Source: Deinococcus ficus (GTDB lineage: Bacteria > Deinococcota > Deinococci > Deinococcales > Deinococcaceae). From it: DNA of 64,000 nucleotides. The DNA lies in the NCBI RefSeq assembly GCF_003444775.1, contig NZ_CP021081.1, positions 1,166,001 to 1,230,000 of the forward strand. Direction: 5' to 3'. The translations under genes were made by a program, and so were the position numbers. Below, piece after piece: positions 1 through 13,974 of the stretch (positions within the stretch are counted from its first letter, which is position 1; each line of letters opens with the position of its first letter). The notes below the pieces were generated by a model that searched no databases, was not told the origin of the DNA, and saw only the letters and a list, made by a program, of their open reading frames with translations.

Positions 1-432
1 GAACTCAGTGCCGTGCTGCTCACCGCACTGATCCTCGCAGGGCCCGTGCTGCTCACGCTGCGCCGCTTCGACCTGCCGTTCGGGGCGGTCACGCTGATGT
101 ACGGCCTGGCGAACCTGGGCATGGCGGTCATGCTCTCGCCCGGCGACTTCCGGGTGCCGCTGCTGGCCCTGCTGACCGGTCTCCTCGCGGACGTGCTGGC
201 CGCCCTGCTGCGCCCCGCCCCGGGCCGCGTGTGGGCCTGGCGCCTGTTCGCGTTCCTGCTGCCGCTGGCCGTGTGGGTGCCGTACCTGGGCGGCGTGGTC
301 CGGCTGGGCCTGAGCAACCTCAGCCTGGAACTGTGGCTGGGCGTGGCGGTCATGAGCGGCCTGGGGGGCGTGGCCCTGAGCGTCCTTCTGGTGCCGCCCG
401 CCGTGCCCGCCGGGGTGGACGCCGACACCTGA
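1..432 (+). CDS. Integral membrane protein, 5' end outside window
   Basis: The reading frame is open from base 1 and ends with TGA at 430-432, so at least 143 codons of a larger gene are probably present; a GTG at 13 is the first possible start inside the window. The product is almost wholly hydrophobic, with about four membrane segments rich in Leu, Ala, Val and Gly and a short polar tail. No catalytic motif is visible and I do not recognise the family. It ends 8 bp before the stop codon of the convergent DUF305 gene. Confidence 0.6.
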   Translation, partial: ELSAVLLTALILAGPVLLTLRRFDLPFGAVTLMYGLANLGMAVMLSPGDFRVPLLALLTGLLADVLAALLRPAPGRVWAWRLFAFLLPLAVWVPYLGGVVRLGLSNLSLELWLGVAVMSGLGGVALSVLLVPPAVPAGVDADT

Positions 433-439
433 GCCCGGA

Positions 440-1051
440 TCAGTGGTGGTGCGGGGCCGCCGGGACCGGGGGCGCCCCCTCTCCCAGCCGTTTCAGGAGG
501 CCGGTCATGGTGGCGATCTCGCCCTGCTGCGAGGCTCGCACCTGCCGCGCGAGGCGCTGCACCTCTGGGGGCAGGCCGCGCTCCGGCAGCCCGTCCACCA
601 TCGCCACGGCGCCCTGGTGGTGGCGGATCATCAGCCGCAGGAACTGTGCCTGCGCGGTTGCGGGCGGCAGGGTCTGCAGGGAGGCGAGTTCGGCCCCGGT
701 GGCCATGCCCATCGTCCGGGCGTGGGCGTCCGTCATTTCCGGTCCCGGCCCCTGGCCCCACAGGGTGAGCCAGCCGTGCATCTGCCGGACCTGCTCGGTC
801 TGGGACAGCTCGATGTCCAGCGCCAGGGACCGCACGGTGCGGTGGGCCGGCCGCGCCCGGATCAGGCGGGCCATCGTGACGGCCTGATCGTGATGGCGGA
901 TCATGCCCTGTGTGAACGTCACGGCCGGGCTGCCCGCCGCCGGGCGTGCGGGCCGCAGGCTGAAAAGCGTGCCGCCCAGCGCCGCCAGGAGCACTGCCAG
1001 CAGGGCCAGCAGCGCAGGAACGCGCCGGACGCTACGGGCAGAGCCCGTCAT
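440..1051 (-). CDS. DUF305 family exported protein
   Basis: 203 residues. The N-terminus has a basic stretch then a hydrophobic segment (about residues 12-30), so it is exported or membrane anchored. Two copies of the DUF305 hallmark are visible, MIRHHDQAV near residues 50-58 and MIRHHQGAV near 141-149, inside a largely helical protein, and the C-terminus ends in HHH. DUF305 proteins are ferritin-like four-helix proteins, some linked to copper binding (family knowledge); metal binding here is inferred from the paired HH motifs. The ATG lies 20 nt inside the 3' end of trhO, so the two are probably co-transcribed. Confidence 0.8.
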   Translation of the reverse strand: MTGSARSVRRVPALLALLAVLLAALGGTLFSLRPARPAAGSPAVTFTQGMIRHHDQAVTMARLIRARPAHRTVRSLALDIELSQTEQVRQMHGWLTLWGQGPGPEMTDAHARTMGMATGAELASLQTLPPATAQAQFLRLMIRHHQGAVAMVDGLPERGLPPEVQRLARQVRASQQGEIATMTGLLKRLGEGAPPVPAAPHHH

Positions 1052-1949
1052 ACATCCGCTGCCGGTCCCGGAAGGCGGCCTTCTGCGCGTCGGTGGTGCG
1101 GTCCACGCACTGGGGGCAGCTCACGCCCCGCTCGAACGCCGGGCTGCCCAGGTCCTCCGCGGTCAGCGGCCAGCCGCACGAGTGGCACATCTCGCCGCTC
1201 CCGGGAGTGAGGCCGTGCCCGACCGTGACCCGGCCGTCGAACACGAAGCACTCGCCCTCCCAGCGGCTCTCTTCCGGGGGCACGTCCTCCAGGTAGCGCA
1301 GGATCCCGCCCTGCAGGTGGTACACGTCCCGGAAGCCCTTTTGCAGCAGCAGGCTGGTGCTCTTCTCGCAGCGGATGCCGCCGGTGCAGAACATCGCGAT
1401 CTTCTTGCCCTCGGCGCCCTGCAGGTGCTCGTCCACCCAGGCGGGAAAGTCCCGGAAGGCGTCCAGGCCCGGGTCCACGGCGCCCTGGAAGGTGCCGGCC
1501 TTCACCTCGTAGCGGTTGCGGGTGTCCACGACGATCACGTCGTCCTGCGCCAGCAGGGCGTTCCATTCCTGCGGGGTCAGGTACGTGCCGACCTGCTCGC
1601 GCGGCTCGACCGGTACGCCCAGCGTCACGATCTCCTGTTTCAGCCGCACCTTAAGCCGCCGGAAGGGCCGGGTGGGCGCCCCGCTTTCCTTGTATTCCAT
1701 ACGCGTGAAGCCCAGCGAGATCAGCGTGTCGTGCAGCGCCGCGATGCCCTCCCGGGACCCGGCGACCGTGCCGTTGATGCCCTCGGGGGCAATCAGCAGC
1801 GTGCCGCACAGGTCCAGGCTGCGGGCCAGGGCCAGCAGCCTGTCCCGCAGGGCGGCCGGGTCCTCCACCGGGCGGAACTGGTACAGGGCGGCGACCGTCC
1901 AGGGCAGGTCGGTCGGCGGGGGGGCAGGGGAGACAGGGGGGGTGCTCAT
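1032..1949 (-). CDS. trhO: tRNA uridine(34) hydroxylase (rhodanese family)
   Basis: 305 residues, the usual length for TrhO/YceA, which catalyses oxygen-dependent 5-hydroxylation of U34 in tRNA. The N-terminal ferredoxin-like domain (about 15-110) is followed by a rhodanese domain with the active-site loop FCTGGIRCEKS, giving Cys188 and Cys194. A C-terminal segment carries paired cysteines (CHSCGW and CPQC) typical of this family. The start codon has no Shine-Dalgarno sequence; a leaderless mini-ORF upstream ends in a TGA that overlaps this ATG. The gene overlaps the downstream DUF305 gene by 20 nt. Confidence 0.92.
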   Translation of the reverse strand: MSTPPVSPAPPPTDLPWTVAALYQFRPVEDPAALRDRLLALARSLDLCGTLLIAPEGINGTVAGSREGIAALHDTLISLGFTRMEYKESGAPTRPFRRLKVRLKQEIVTLGVPVEPREQVGTYLTPQEWNALLAQDDVIVVDTRNRYEVKAGTFQGAVDPGLDAFRDFPAWVDEHLQGAEGKKIAMFCTGGIRCEKSTSLLLQKGFRDVYHLQGGILRYLEDVPPEESRWEGECFVFDGRVTVGHGLTPGSGEMCHSCGWPLTAEDLGSPAFERGVSCPQCVDRTTDAQKAAFRDRQRMYDGLCP

Positions 1950-1975
1950 GGTGGGGGGCGCCGCGCGGCGGTCAC
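1946..1975 (-). other. Possible leaderless mini-ORF coupled to trhO
   Basis: A GTG 5 nt after the TATACT element opens a nine-codon frame (MTAARRAPP class of sequence) whose TGA overlaps the trhO ATG as ATGA. Since trhO lacks an SD, ribosomes could load at the leaderless GTG and re-initiate. This is inference from sequence only, and the frame may be fortuitous. Confidence 0.3.
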
Positions 1976-1980
1976 CCGCG

Positions 1981-1986
1981 AGTATA
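1981..1986 (-). promoter_or_regulatory. -10 element TATACT for trhO-DUF305
   Basis: TATACT on the minus strand, 5 nt before the mini-ORF GTG and 31 nt before the trhO ATG. Confidence 0.6.
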
Positions 1987-2025
1987 GAAGGCCCCGGTCC
2001 CGGACCTGCGCGGGGCCGGCTCTGC

Positions 2026-2031
2026 TACGCT
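2026..2031 (+). promoter_or_regulatory. -10 element TACGCT for ABC-F gene
   Basis: TANNNT element ending 10 nt before the ATG at 2042, predicting a leader of only a few nucleotides. It lies about 40 bp from the divergent trhO -10. Confidence 0.5.
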
Positions 2032-2041
2032 CCGGGACGGC

Positions 2042-4129
<2,088 letters not shown>

Positions 4130-4267
4130 CGGACGGCCTCTCGCCGGGTAGCGTCCATACCGCTCACGTTGCCGGCTGACCGCGTGAGAACCGAGGCCCC
4201 TCCCCGCTCGTGGGCGGCCCCGTGCTCTTCCTGAGGCAGGGCGCGCCGGCGGACTGGCTGCGTTGGG

Positions 4268-4273
4268 TATACT
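4268..4273 (+). promoter_or_regulatory. -10 element TATACT, leaderless start
   Basis: TATACT followed by 7 nt and then ATG at 4281. It decides in favour of ATG 4281 over the in-frame TTG at 4263, which lies upstream of the predicted transcription start. Confidence 0.7.
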
Positions 4274-4280
4274 TCCGCCC

Positions 4281-4730
4281 ATGGAAGACCAGATCAAGGG
4301 CCGTCTCGGCGGCGCAGACGGGTATGACATCCGCTGCGTCATCGACGGTGACACCATCAAGGGCCGCGCGGGCGGCAAGCTGCACGGCAAGGACATCGAA
4401 CTCGAAATCACCGAACGCGGCGTGCAGGGCACCGTCGGCGCGGAAAGCGTGAAGATCGAACTGACCGAGGGCGAACTGCGCGGCAACGTCGGCTCTCAGA
4501 AACTCACCCTGCGCGGCGTGGACCGCGTGACCGGCTTCATGGGCGAACCCATCGTCGGCTGGAACATCGTCGCGCAGCAGCAGGGCGAGAACCTCCAGGG
4601 GCAGCTGGGCAGCACCATCCTCGGCCGGCCCTTCGAGCTGAAGCTCGGCAGCGCCCCCGGCTGGGTGGGCGCCCTGGTGGCGGTCGTGGCGTTCTACGCC
4701 CTGGAACCCCGCGCCAGCCTGAGCCGCTGA
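4281..4730 (+). CDS. Conserved hypothetical protein, glycine-rich beta repeats and C-terminal hydrophobic segment
   Basis: 149 residues from the leaderless ATG. Residues 1-115 show alternating hydrophobic/polar beta strands with regularly spaced glycines (KGRLGG, KGRAGGKLHGK, QGTVG, RGNVG), which suggests a repetitive beta-sheet or solenoid fold. Near the C-terminus a hydrophobic stretch (WVGALVAVVAFYAL) could be a membrane anchor or buried strand. There is no signal peptide and no known motif. It is followed by a terminator, so it is probably monocistronic. Function unknown. Confidence 0.7.
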   Translation: MEDQIKGRLGGADGYDIRCVIDGDTIKGRAGGKLHGKDIELEITERGVQGTVGAESVKIELTEGELRGNVGSQKLTLRGVDRVTGFMGEPIVGWNIVAQQQGENLQGQLGSTILGRPFELKLGSAPGWVGALVAVVAFYALEPRASLSR

Positions 4731-4747
4731 GCTGGTCTTTCGCCCAT

Positions 4748-4771
4748 GGCCGCACCCTGACCGGTGCGGCC
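4748..4771 (+). terminator. Intrinsic terminator after 4281-4730
   Basis: Perfect 9-bp stem GGCCGCACC/GGTGCGGCC with a 6-nt loop, followed by CTTCTGGTT. Confidence 0.6.
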
Positions 4772-4832
4772 CTTCTGGTTCAGGACCGCGCCACGGCGCC
4801 GTGATCCAGTCCGTTCCTTTCAGGAGGTCCCG

Positions 4833-5300
4833 ATGACCCAGCTGCCCCCCGAACCCGGCGTGCCCGCCCACTGGGGCCGGGCGTACACCGCGCCGGACGT
4901 GACCGTGTACTACGACGCGCGGCGCTGCATTCACTTCGCGGCGTGCGTGCGTGGCCTGCCGCAGGTGTTCAACCCGGACGCCCGCCCCTGGATTCAGGCG
5001 GGCGCGGCGACAGCTGTGGAGGTCGCCGAGGTCGTGCGCCGCTGCCCGACCGGCGCCCTGCACTACGTGCTTCGGGACGGCCCGGCCGAACAGTCGGAGC
5101 CGGCCACCGTGGACGTGCGGGAGAACGGCCCGAACTTCGTGCGCGGTGACCTGACCGTTTCCGCGCCGGGCGGCATGGTCCGCGATACCCGCGTGGCCCT
5201 GTGCCGTTGCGGCGCCAGCAGCAACAAACCCTACTGTGACGGCACGCACCGCCAGATCGGCTTTCAGGCCCCTGGCGGCGAGAAACTCAACCGGAGCTGA
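4833..5300 (+). CDS. Divergent [4Fe-4S] domain plus CDGSH iron-sulfur domain protein
   Basis: 155 residues. The first half (about 20-85) matches the divergent mono-cluster Fer4_19 type: YYDARRCIHFAACVRG, then FNPDARPWI and RRCPTGAL. The C-terminal part (about 105-145) is a zf-CDGSH domain with the cluster ligands CRCGASSNKPYCDGTH, three Cys and one His. Such proteins carry iron-sulfur clusters for electron transfer or redox sensing; the partner is unknown. The start is chosen at ATG 4833 because AGGAGG precedes it at good spacing; a longer in-frame start at 4764 lies inside a terminator. The GNAT gene follows after 17 nt, also with a strong SD. Confidence 0.88.
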   Translation: MTQLPPEPGVPAHWGRAYTAPDVTVYYDARRCIHFAACVRGLPQVFNPDARPWIQAGAATAVEVAEVVRRCPTGALHYVLRDGPAEQSEPATVDVRENGPNFVRGDLTVSAPGGMVRDTRVALCRCGASSNKPYCDGTHRQIGFQAPGGEKLNRS

Positions 5301-5317
5301 ACCCCAGGAGGGCCCGC

Positions 5318-5620
5318 ATGGTCGAAGTCAGGAAGAACGAGGAGAGGCAGCGGTACGAGGCGATGGTGGACGGCCAGGTGGCCGGGTTCGCCGAGTACCG
5401 CCCGGTGGGGAACGCCGTGATGCTGCCCCACACCGAGGTGAACAGTGCGCACGAGGGCGGCGGCGTGGGCAGCGCCCTGGCCCGGCACGCGCTGGACGAC
5501 ATCCGCTCGGCGGGCAAGCAGGTGATTCCGATGTGCCCGTTCATCGCGGCGTACATCCGCCGGCACCCGGAGTACGTGGATCTGATTCACCCGCAGCAGC
5601 GCGGCGTGTTCGGCGTCTGA
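5318..5620 (+). CDS. Small GNAT-fold N-acetyltransferase (YjdJ type)
   Basis: 100 residues, the length of the minimal Gcn5-related YjdJ group. It starts VEVRKNEERQRYEA, has the beta-bulge segment HTEVNSAHEGGGVGSALARHALDD containing the acetyl-CoA loop GGGVGSAL, and ends PMCPFIAAYIRRHPEY, the usual ending of this group. It would bind acetyl-CoA; substrate unknown. AGGAGG sits before the ATG. It lies 17 nt after the iron-sulfur gene in the same direction and ends at a shared bidirectional terminator. Confidence 0.87.
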   Translation: MVEVRKNEERQRYEAMVDGQVAGFAEYRPVGNAVMLPHTEVNSAHEGGGVGSALARHALDDIRSAGKQVIPMCPFIAAYIRRHPEYVDLIHPQQRGVFGV

Positions 5621-5630
5621 GCACGGAAAC

Positions 5631-5663
5631 GGAGGCAGGCCCCCGGTCCGGGGGCCTGCCTCC
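5631..5663. terminator. Bidirectional intrinsic terminator
   Basis: Long perfect stem GGAGGCAGGCCCCCGG against CCGGGGGCCTGCCTCC with a minimal loop, between the convergent GNAT and Bax-inhibitor genes. Pyrimidine tracts flank both sides (TTCT on plus, GTTTCC on minus). Confidence 0.85.
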
Positions 5664-5677
5664 TTCTGCATCTGGGG

Positions 5678-6349
5678 TCAGTCGCGGTTGAACAGGTTGA
5701 GCAGCATCAGGAACATGTTGATGAAGTCCAGGTACAGCGCCAGAGCGCCGTTGATCGCGGCGCGTTCGGCCATCTCGCCCTGTACGCCGCTGAGGGCGAG
5801 GTTGCGCAGCATCTGGGTGTCGTACACGGTGAGGCCGGCGAACAGCAGCACGCCGAGGACGCTGATGCCCAGGGTGAGGGCGCCGCTGCCGATGAACATG
5901 TTGACGAGCATGGCGACCAGCAGGCCGATCAGGGCGAACATGAAAAAGCGCCCCATGCCGCTCAGGTCACGTTTGATCAGGAAGCCGGCGGCGCTGGTCA
6001 GGGCGAAGGTGCCCGCGGCGGTCGCGAAGGCGGGGATGACGGCGGGGGAGTTCAGCAGGGCGCTGAAGGTCAGGCCGGTCAGGCCGGCGTAGGCGATGAA
6101 CAGCATGCCGGCGACCGTGCTGTTCAGGCGCTGCGCGAACATGCTGAGGAAGAACACGATGCCCAGCTGGGCGATCATCAGCGGGAAGCGCAGGCTCATG
6201 ACGGTGGCGTACAGGTCGGCGTTCTGGAAGGTGAGGTAGGCGACCCCGGCGGTGAGGGCCAGACCGGCGGCCATCCAGGAGTACGTGCGCGCCATGAAAC
6301 TGCGGACGAGATCAACGGTGCTTGCCCGTGTGGTGGGATAGGTCTGCAT
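5678..6349 (-). CDS. Bax inhibitor-1 / YccA family membrane protein
   Basis: 223 residues with seven hydrophobic segments starting near residue 25, the usual BI-1 topology. The late motif [14 protein letters not shown] and the final [19 protein letters not shown] are diagnostic of the bacterial YccA/YbhL branch. These proteins sit in the cytoplasmic membrane and are linked to calcium leak and protease modulation (family knowledge); no specific role is inferred. A TACTGT element ends 7 nt before the ATG, so the mRNA is probably leaderless. Confidence 0.92.
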   Translation of the reverse strand: MQTYPTTRASTVDLVRSFMARTYSWMAAGLALTAGVAYLTFQNADLYATVMSLRFPLMIAQLGIVFFLSMFAQRLNSTVAGMLFIAYAGLTGLTFSALLNSPAVIPAFATAAGTFALTSAAGFLIKRDLSGMGRFFMFALIGLLVAMLVNMFIGSGALTLGISVLGVLLFAGLTVYDTQMLRNLALSGVQGEMAERAAINGALALYLDFINMFLMLLNLFNRD

Positions 6350-6356
6350 ACGCAGT

Positions 6357-6362
6357 ACAGTA
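6357..6362 (-). promoter_or_regulatory. -10 element TACTGT, leaderless start of 5678-6349
   Basis: 7 nt separate this TANNNT hexamer from the ATG. Confidence 0.55.
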
Positions 6363-6417
6363 CGACACCGCGCCCGTCCGGGTTCCCGTCATTTCCGTCT
6401 GGAAAGGATCACCCTTT

Positions 6418-9240
6418 TCAGCGGGGTTCGCGGATCAATAGCGCCAGCGGGAAGTCCTCCAGGATCTTCGCCAGCGGCACCTTCAGCGTCCTCGCGTTCA
6501 GCCGCTCGCCTGTCAGCACGTTCCGGTACGTGCCGGTCCGCGGCAGCGTGAGGGTCCGGCGGCCCCAGGCGTCCCCCAGCGCCCAGGGCGCGCGCTCCCG
6601 CGTCAGGCTCAGCGTGAGGCGCGGCGCGACCGTCACGGCGACCCCCGACCCATGCTCCCGCGCGAAGGCCAGCAGGAACTTCCCACCGTCCAGCGGCGTG
6701 TAGCCGCCCGCACCGAACAGCTCCGGATGAGCAGCCCGGGCCTGAAGCGCCGCCCAGGTCACCAGCGTCTTCACCTCTCCGGTGGGGTGGGCCTCCAGCA
6801 GGCGCCGCGCCAGCGCCAGGTCATGCCCGCGTTCCAGGCGGCCCAGCGTGCGGGCCAGCCGCGCGTAGTCCACCGGGCGGCGGTTGTCCGGGTCCACCAG
6901 GGACAGGTTCCAGCCCTCGCAGCCCTGGTAGGTGTCCGGCACGCCCGGCGCGGTCAGGCGCACCAGCGCCCCGCTCAGGCCGTTCTGCGCCCCGTACGGA
7001 CTGATCCGCTCGTGCAGCGCGCGCAGCCCGGCCCGGAAGCCCTCGTGGGCCAGCAGGCTGCGCGTGAAGGTGTCCAGCGCCGCCTCGTACGCCGGGTCCG
7101 GCGCCGCCCAGCTCGTGCGCAGCTTGGCCTCCCGCGCCGCCTTGAGCATGTAGGTCGAGAGCCGGTCCACGAAGTCCTCCGGCTCGCCGTTCAGCGGGTG
7201 GGCGCCCAGCGCGTTCTGCAGCAGCGTGTACACGTCGTGCAGGCTGGGTGCCGGGCCATCCGGCGACGGTGATTGCAGCGAGCGGAACAGGCCCGACCAC
7301 TCGCTCAGGAATGCCGCCCAGGTCTGCGGCAGCTCCGAGAGCACGTGCAGGCGCGCGCGGGTGTCCTCGCCGCGCTTGGTGTCGTGCGTGCTGCCGGCCA
7401 GCATCGCGTGAGGCCAGTGCTCCGCCCGCGTCCGCGCCGCCGCGTGAAAGGCCCGCACCGGCGTGCCGAAATGCCCCGGGTCGCTGCCCACCTCGTTCAG
7501 GGACAGCAGCCGCGCGTAGCGGTAGAAGGCCGTGTCCTCCGCGCCCTTGGCGGTCACCGGGCCGGTCAGCTGCTGGAACTTCAGCGCGAAGTCCGCGTAC
7601 CGCTCCCGCGTGGCCGGGTCCGGGTGGCTCAGCGTCAGGACCGCGTGCAGGAAATCGAACACGCTGGAGTCCAGCGGCGCGCCGCCCTGCCGGTTGCGTG
7701 CCCTCGCCTCCTGCACCGCCTGCGCGAGGTACCCGTCGTCCCCGGGCTCCCGCTCGCCGCTGGCGCGCACGTACGTGCGGTACACCGGGAAGGCCGCGAT
7801 CACCTCGCGGATCGCGGCGCGCAGGGCGCTCAGCGTGAAGTCCCGCGCCGACAGGTCGTCCTCCGACAGCCGCTCCAGGTGCTCGGCGAGCACGTTCACC
7901 TCGCCCGGCAGGCTCTGGCGCTGCACCAGCAGCTTGCCGCGGTACAGGTGCGCCGGGTACGGGTCGCGGTCCCCGGTGAAGCGCCGGTAGATGCCGCTCA
8001 GGTCCTCCTCGGCGGCGCCGTCCACGAACACGCCGTTCAGTTCCGCCAGGAAGTCGTACCCGGTCGTGCCGTGCACCGCCCAGTCCCCGGGCAGCCGTTC
8101 GCCCGGCTCCAGGATCTTCTCCGCCACCACGTACAGTGGCCGTCCGTCCGCGCCCCCTTCCCGGCCCAGGACCCCAGCAGCCGCGCGCTGCAGGTCCCGG
8201 AAGTATCCGGCCGGGTCGTACAGCCCGTCCGTGTGGTCCAGCCGCACGCCCTGCACCACGCCGTCCCGGATCAGCTCCAGCAGTTTCGCGTGCGCCCAGG
8301 CGAACACCCGCGGGTCCTCCATGCGCAGTGCCGCGAGGTCGTTGATGTCGAAGAAGCGGCGGTAGTTGATCTCCTCGGCCGCGACCTTCCAGTACGCCAG
8401 CCGGTAGTTCTGCTCCGCGATCAGGGCGTCCAGGCGGGTCGGGTCGGCGTTCATGGCGGCCACCGCGGCGTCCAGCACCCGCGCCACCGCCGGGGACCGT
8501 GCCGCCAGATCCTCCAGGCGCCGGGTGACCACCCCGGCCTCCTGCGCGCGGGCCTCCCGGTCGGCGTCGCTGAGGTCCGGGGCCACGCTGCGCGGCAGGT
8601 TCTCCACGCTCCGCGCGACGCTGCCCAGTTCCGCCCGCACGTCCTCCGGCACGCTCCGCGGCAGCTCGTCTTCCAGGCCCGCCAGCAGCAGGATCAGGCT
8701 TCGGGGCGAGAGCGGCAGCGCCCGGCCGTACAGCCGCAGCACAAACCGCCCTCCCTCCCGTTCCAGCCGCAGTTCGCCGCTGTCCAGCACGCGGCCGTAC
8801 TGCTCACCCAGCACCGGCAGCAGCACCTTGCCTTCCAGGGCGCGCTTCAGGGGCCGCCACGCGATGTCGAAGAAGTGCGCGTACCGGCTGGCCTGCCCGT
8901 GCATCAGCACGTCCTCCCAGTACGGGTTGTGGCCGCCCGCGATGCCCATGTGATTGGGCACGAAATCCACGATCAGGCCCAGCTCCAGGTCCCGTGCCCG
9001 GGCCGCCAGCCGCCGCAGGCCCGGTTCACCGCCGAGTTCCTCGTTCACGCGGGCGTGGTCGGTCACGTCGTACCCGTGCGTGCTGCCCGGCGTGCTCGCC
9101 CAGATGGGGGAGAGGTACACGTCCGTGACGCCCAGCCGCTTCAGGTACGGCAGCTGACGCGCGGCGGCCGCGAAGGGAAAGTCCCGGTGGAGTTGCAGGC
9201 GGTACGTGGCGCCGGGCACGTGCGCGGTCCCGTCCGTCAT
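6418..9240 (-). CDS. treY: Maltooligosyltrehalose synthase
   Basis: 940 residues, a GH13 glucosyltransferase that converts the reducing-end alpha-1,4 bond of maltodextrins to the alpha,alpha-1,1 bond of trehalose. Seen: the N-terminal [21 protein letters not shown] and [11 protein letters not shown] motifs, [11 protein letters not shown] (catalytic-barrel region I), [13 protein letters not shown] carrying the nucleophile Asp, [10 protein letters not shown] carrying the acid Glu, and [13 protein letters not shown] with the transition-state Asp. Its ATG overlaps the treZ stop by 4 nt (ATGA), so the pair is translationally coupled. Together with TreZ and GlgX it makes trehalose from glycogen. 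Confidence 0.97.
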   Translation of the reverse strand: MTDGTAHVPGATYRLQLHRDFPFAAAARQLPYLKRLGVTDVYLSPIWASTPGSTHGYDVTDHARVNEELGGEPGLRRLAARARDLELGLIVDFVPNHMGIAGGHNPYWEDVLMHGQASRYAHFFDIAWRPLKRALEGKVLLPVLGEQYGRVLDSGELRLEREGGRFVLRLYGRALPLSPRSLILLLAGLEDELPRSVPEDVRAELGSVARSVENLPRSVAPDLSDADREARAQEAGVVTRRLEDLAARSPAVARVLDAAVAAMNADPTRLDALIAEQNYRLAYWKVAAEEINYRRFFDINDLAALRMEDPRVFAWAHAKLLELIRDGVVQGVRLDHTDGLYDPAGYFRDLQRAAAGVLGREGGADGRPLYVVAEKILEPGERLPGDWAVHGTTGYDFLAELNGVFVDGAAEEDLSGIYRRFTGDRDPYPAHLYRGKLLVQRQSLPGEVNVLAEHLERLSEDDLSARDFTLSALRAAIREVIAAFPVYRTYVRASGEREPGDDGYLAQAVQEARARNRQGGAPLDSSVFDFLHAVLTLSHPDPATRERYADFALKFQQLTGPVTAKGAEDTAFYRYARLLSLNEVGSDPGHFGTPVRAFHAAARTRAEHWPHAMLAGSTHDTKRGEDTRARLHVLSELPQTWAAFLSEWSGLFRSLQSPSPDGPAPSLHDVYTLLQNALGAHPLNGEPEDFVDRLSTYMLKAAREAKLRTSWAAPDPAYEAALDTFTRSLLAHEGFRAGLRALHERISPYGAQNGLSGALVRLTAPGVPDTYQGCEGWNLSLVDPDNRRPVDYARLARTLGRLERGHDLALARRLLEAHPTGEVKTLVTWAALQARAAHPELFGAGGYTPLDGGKFLLAFAREHGSGVAVTVAPRLTLSLTRERAPWALGDAWGRRTLTLPRTGTYRNVLTGERLNARTLKVPLAKILEDFPLALLIREPR

Positions 9241-11039
9241 GCGCCGCTCCCCAGCAGCGCGGCCTCACCCGGGGCCAGCGGCGCCTCGCCGGAGTCCGGG
9301 CCCTCGCTGCGCAGCAGCAGCCCACCGGACAGCGGGAACGGCAGCTCCAGCTCCGCCGGGACCAGCGGGGCCGCGGCCAGGTTCCACAGCAGCACCCGTT
9401 CGCCGGCCGGCGCCTGCCAGCGCACCCACAGCACGTCGCCCACGTGCCCGGCGGTCAGGGCCGCGCGGTCGCGGTGGCGCAGCACCGGGTCCTCCCGGCG
9501 CCGGCGCAGCAGCGCGCGGTACAGCGCCAGCGTGCGGGCATGCTCCTCCTCCCTGCGTTCCGCCCAGTTCAGCTTCGCGGCGCGGAAGGTCGCCTCGTCC
9601 TGAGGGTCCAGCACCTCCGTCCCCGCGAAGCCCGCGAAATGCCCGAACTCCCGGCGGCGGCCCTCGGTCACCAGCTGGCCCAGCTCCGCGTGGTGGTCGC
9701 TGAAAAACGGGAACGGTGTGCCGGCCGCCCATTCCTGCCCCATGAACAGCAGCGGCGTCATCGGCAGGCTCAGCAGCATCGTGGACGCCCCCCGGTAGAC
9801 CGTCATGGAGACGTGCGGCAGATCGTTCAGGCGGTCCCCGACCGGGCGGTTTCCCACCTGATCGTGGTTCTGAATGTAGTACACGAGATTCGGCGCGCGC
9901 AGGGCGTCGGCCGGCCGGCCGCGCGGCTCGCCTTCCAGCGGCCACTCCTGACCCTCGAACACCCAGCCGCGCCGGATCACGTGCGCCAGCGCCGCCGCGC
10001 CGCCCTGGTACGGCGCGTAGTAGCCGTCCCGGTCGCCGGTCAGCGTGACCCGCACCTCATGGTGGAAGTCGTCCACCCAGATGCCGTCCAGGCGGTGCTC
10101 CGTCACCAGTTCCGGCAGGTTGCGGTAGTCCTCGGCGAGCAGCAGGTGCGTGCCCCTCAGCCGGTGCACCTCGTCGGCCAGTTCGGCCAGGATGTGCACC
10201 GGGCTGTCGTCCCGGATCTCCTGCGTGGCGTCCAGCCGCAGGCCGTCCAGGCGGTACTCGCGCAGCCACATGCGGGCGTTCCCGGTCACGAGGCGGCGCA
10301 TGTGCGGCTCGGCGTAGTCCAGGCCCTCGCCCCACGCGCTGTGAAACCGGTCGGTGAAGTAGGTGGGGCTGTAGGCCCGCAGGTAATTCCCGTCCGGCCC
10401 GAAGTGGTTGTACACCACGTCCAGGAACACCGCCAGGCCCAGGCCGTGCGCGGCATCCACGAAGGCCATCAGGTCCTCCGGGCGGCCGTACGGGGCGTGC
10501 GGGGCGTACAGGGCCACGCCGTCGTACCCCCAGCCGTGCCGGCCCGCGAACGCCGCCACCGGCATCAGCTCGATGGCCGTGACGCCCAGGTCCACCAGGT
10601 CCGGGAGCCGCTCCATCGCCGCGCGGTACGTGCCCTCCGCCGTGAAGGTCCCCACGTGCAGTTCATAGAAAACGCAGTCCTCCAGCGCGACGCCGCGCCA
10701 GTCCGGGTGCTGCCACGCGAAGGCGGTGAGGTCCATCACCTCCGCCTCGCCGTGCACCCCGTCCGGCAGGAACCGCGCGTAGGGGTCCGGGCGTTCCATG
10801 CCGTCCAGCAGGAACAGGTACCGCGCGCCCGGCCCCACCGGCAGCACCACCTCGAAGATGCCGCCTTCCAGGGGAGTCATGGGGTGCGTGGCCCCGTCCA
10901 CCCGCACAGCCGCCTCACGGGTCACGGTGGACCACAGGCGGAAGCGGGTGCCGGACCCGTCGGGCAGCGGGTGGGCGCCCAGCCGGGTGGCGAGCAGGTC
11001 GGAATCGTCGAACGGGGGGGTCGGTGTCGCATCGGTCAT
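9237..11039 (-). CDS. treZ: Malto-oligosyltrehalose trehalohydrolase
   Basis: 600 residues, GH13. It hydrolyses the bond next to the trehalosyl end made by TreY and releases trehalose. Domains in order: an N-terminal CBM48-like beta domain (to about 110) with FRLWST, the barrel with [28 protein letters not shown] (nucleophile region), LLLAEDYRN (acid Glu) and NHDQVGNR (third Asp), and a C-terminal beta domain. It precedes and overlaps treY by 4 nt. A 188-bp intergenic region with a long inverted repeat separates it from the divergent DUF6194 gene; I see no clear TANNNT next to its ATG. Confidence 0.97.
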   Translation of the reverse strand: MTDATPTPPFDDSDLLATRLGAHPLPDGSGTRFRLWSTVTREAAVRVDGATHPMTPLEGGIFEVVLPVGPGARYLFLLDGMERPDPYARFLPDGVHGEAEVMDLTAFAWQHPDWRGVALEDCVFYELHVGTFTAEGTYRAAMERLPDLVDLGVTAIELMPVAAFAGRHGWGYDGVALYAPHAPYGRPEDLMAFVDAAHGLGLAVFLDVVYNHFGPDGNYLRAYSPTYFTDRFHSAWGEGLDYAEPHMRRLVTGNARMWLREYRLDGLRLDATQEIRDDSPVHILAELADEVHRLRGTHLLLAEDYRNLPELVTEHRLDGIWVDDFHHEVRVTLTGDRDGYYAPYQGGAAALAHVIRRGWVFEGQEWPLEGEPRGRPADALRAPNLVYYIQNHDQVGNRPVGDRLNDLPHVSMTVYRGASTMLLSLPMTPLLFMGQEWAAGTPFPFFSDHHAELGQLVTEGRRREFGHFAGFAGTEVLDPQDEATFRAAKLNWAERREEEHARTLALYRALLRRRREDPVLRHRDRAALTAGHVGDVLWVRWQAPAGERVLLWNLAAAPLVPAELELPFPLSGGLLLRSEGPDSGEAPLAPGEAALLGSGA

Positions 11040-11068
11040 AGCAGGTGCCTCGCTTCGGCCGGGCGGCG

Positions 11069-11115
11069 CCGGCCGTCTCCCGGCGGCCCTCGTTCGGGCT
11101 GCTGGAGACGGCCGG
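11069..11115. repeat. Inverted repeat in treZ leader region
   Basis: Perfect 12-nt arms CCGGCCGTCTCC and GGAGACGGCCGG separated by 23 nt, in the gap between divergent treZ and the DUF6194 gene. No U-tract follows on either strand, so it could be an mRNA leader hairpin or an operator rather than a terminator. Confidence 0.5.
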
Positions 11116-11227
11116 CCCGCCGCGTTGCGCCCACCCTAACCGAGCCGGGAACGCGGGCCGCGCGGATGAAGCACGTCTGAAGATGCCGCCCCGGGCTTTC
11201 CTCAGGCTTCTCAGAGACGCTGGACTC

Positions 11228-11665
11228 ATGAACGAGGAAGAACTGTTGAGCACGCTATTTGCGCTGTTTCCTCATGCCGTGAAGGTGACCTCCGGCGGCA
11301 CCACCTTCTGGTTCGCGGCCGGTGACCGGCGCCAGATGATGCCCTTCCTCACCCTTGTCACGGACGACGAGCACGACGCGGCGTCGAACCTGGGCCGGCC
11401 CGGCGTGTACCGCCTGAACGTGGGCCTCAGTGCCGACGAGTACCGCGGGCGCTTCGGCCCGCCGCCCCCGGCCCTCGGAGACGGTCAGACGGCCGTGCCC
11501 GGGCACGACCCGGCCGCCCTGGACGTCCTGATGCCCCACCCGGTCTACTCGGCCCTGTACTGGGCTTGCGTCCTGAGTCCCAGCCCGGCCACCCTGGCCC
11601 GGCTCACGCCTTTACTGCTGGCCGCCTACGACCGGGCCAGCCGCCGGGTGCGCTCCGGCACCTGA
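11228..11665 (+). CDS. DUF6194 family protein
   Basis: 145 residues from the ATG at 11228. The sequence reads [19 protein letters not shown] near the N-terminus, then [35 protein letters not shown] and [18 protein letters not shown], the ordered blocks of the DUF6194 family (family recognition is mine and moderately sure). No enzymatic residue pattern stands out. Longer in-frame starts exist upstream but lie in the inverted repeat region. A weak -10-like GACGCT lies 6 nt before the ATG. Confidence 0.7.
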   Translation: MNEEELLSTLFALFPHAVKVTSGGTTFWFAAGDRRQMMPFLTLVTDDEHDAASNLGRPGVYRLNVGLSADEYRGRFGPPPPALGDGQTAVPGHDPAALDVLMPHPVYSALYWACVLSPSPATLARLTPLLLAAYDRASRRVRSGT

Positions 11666-11693
11666 CGGCTGGCCTCCAGCCCCCTGCCCGGCG

Positions 11694-13844
<2,151 letters not shown>

Positions 13845-13974
13845 CGGGAACGCTCCTTCCACGGCCCGGGCCGCTGGAGGGCGGCCGGGAGGCCGGAGAT
13901 GCTGGGGTGGGCTGGACATGAGGAGGAGGTCCGGCGCGCCGGTCGTCACGTGGCGGCGGGGCGGACCTCATCAA

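Noticed and set aside
7273..9603. 776-codon open frame on the plus strand
   Set aside because: Antisense to treY, which has complete GH13 motifs; composition is that of a shadow frame.
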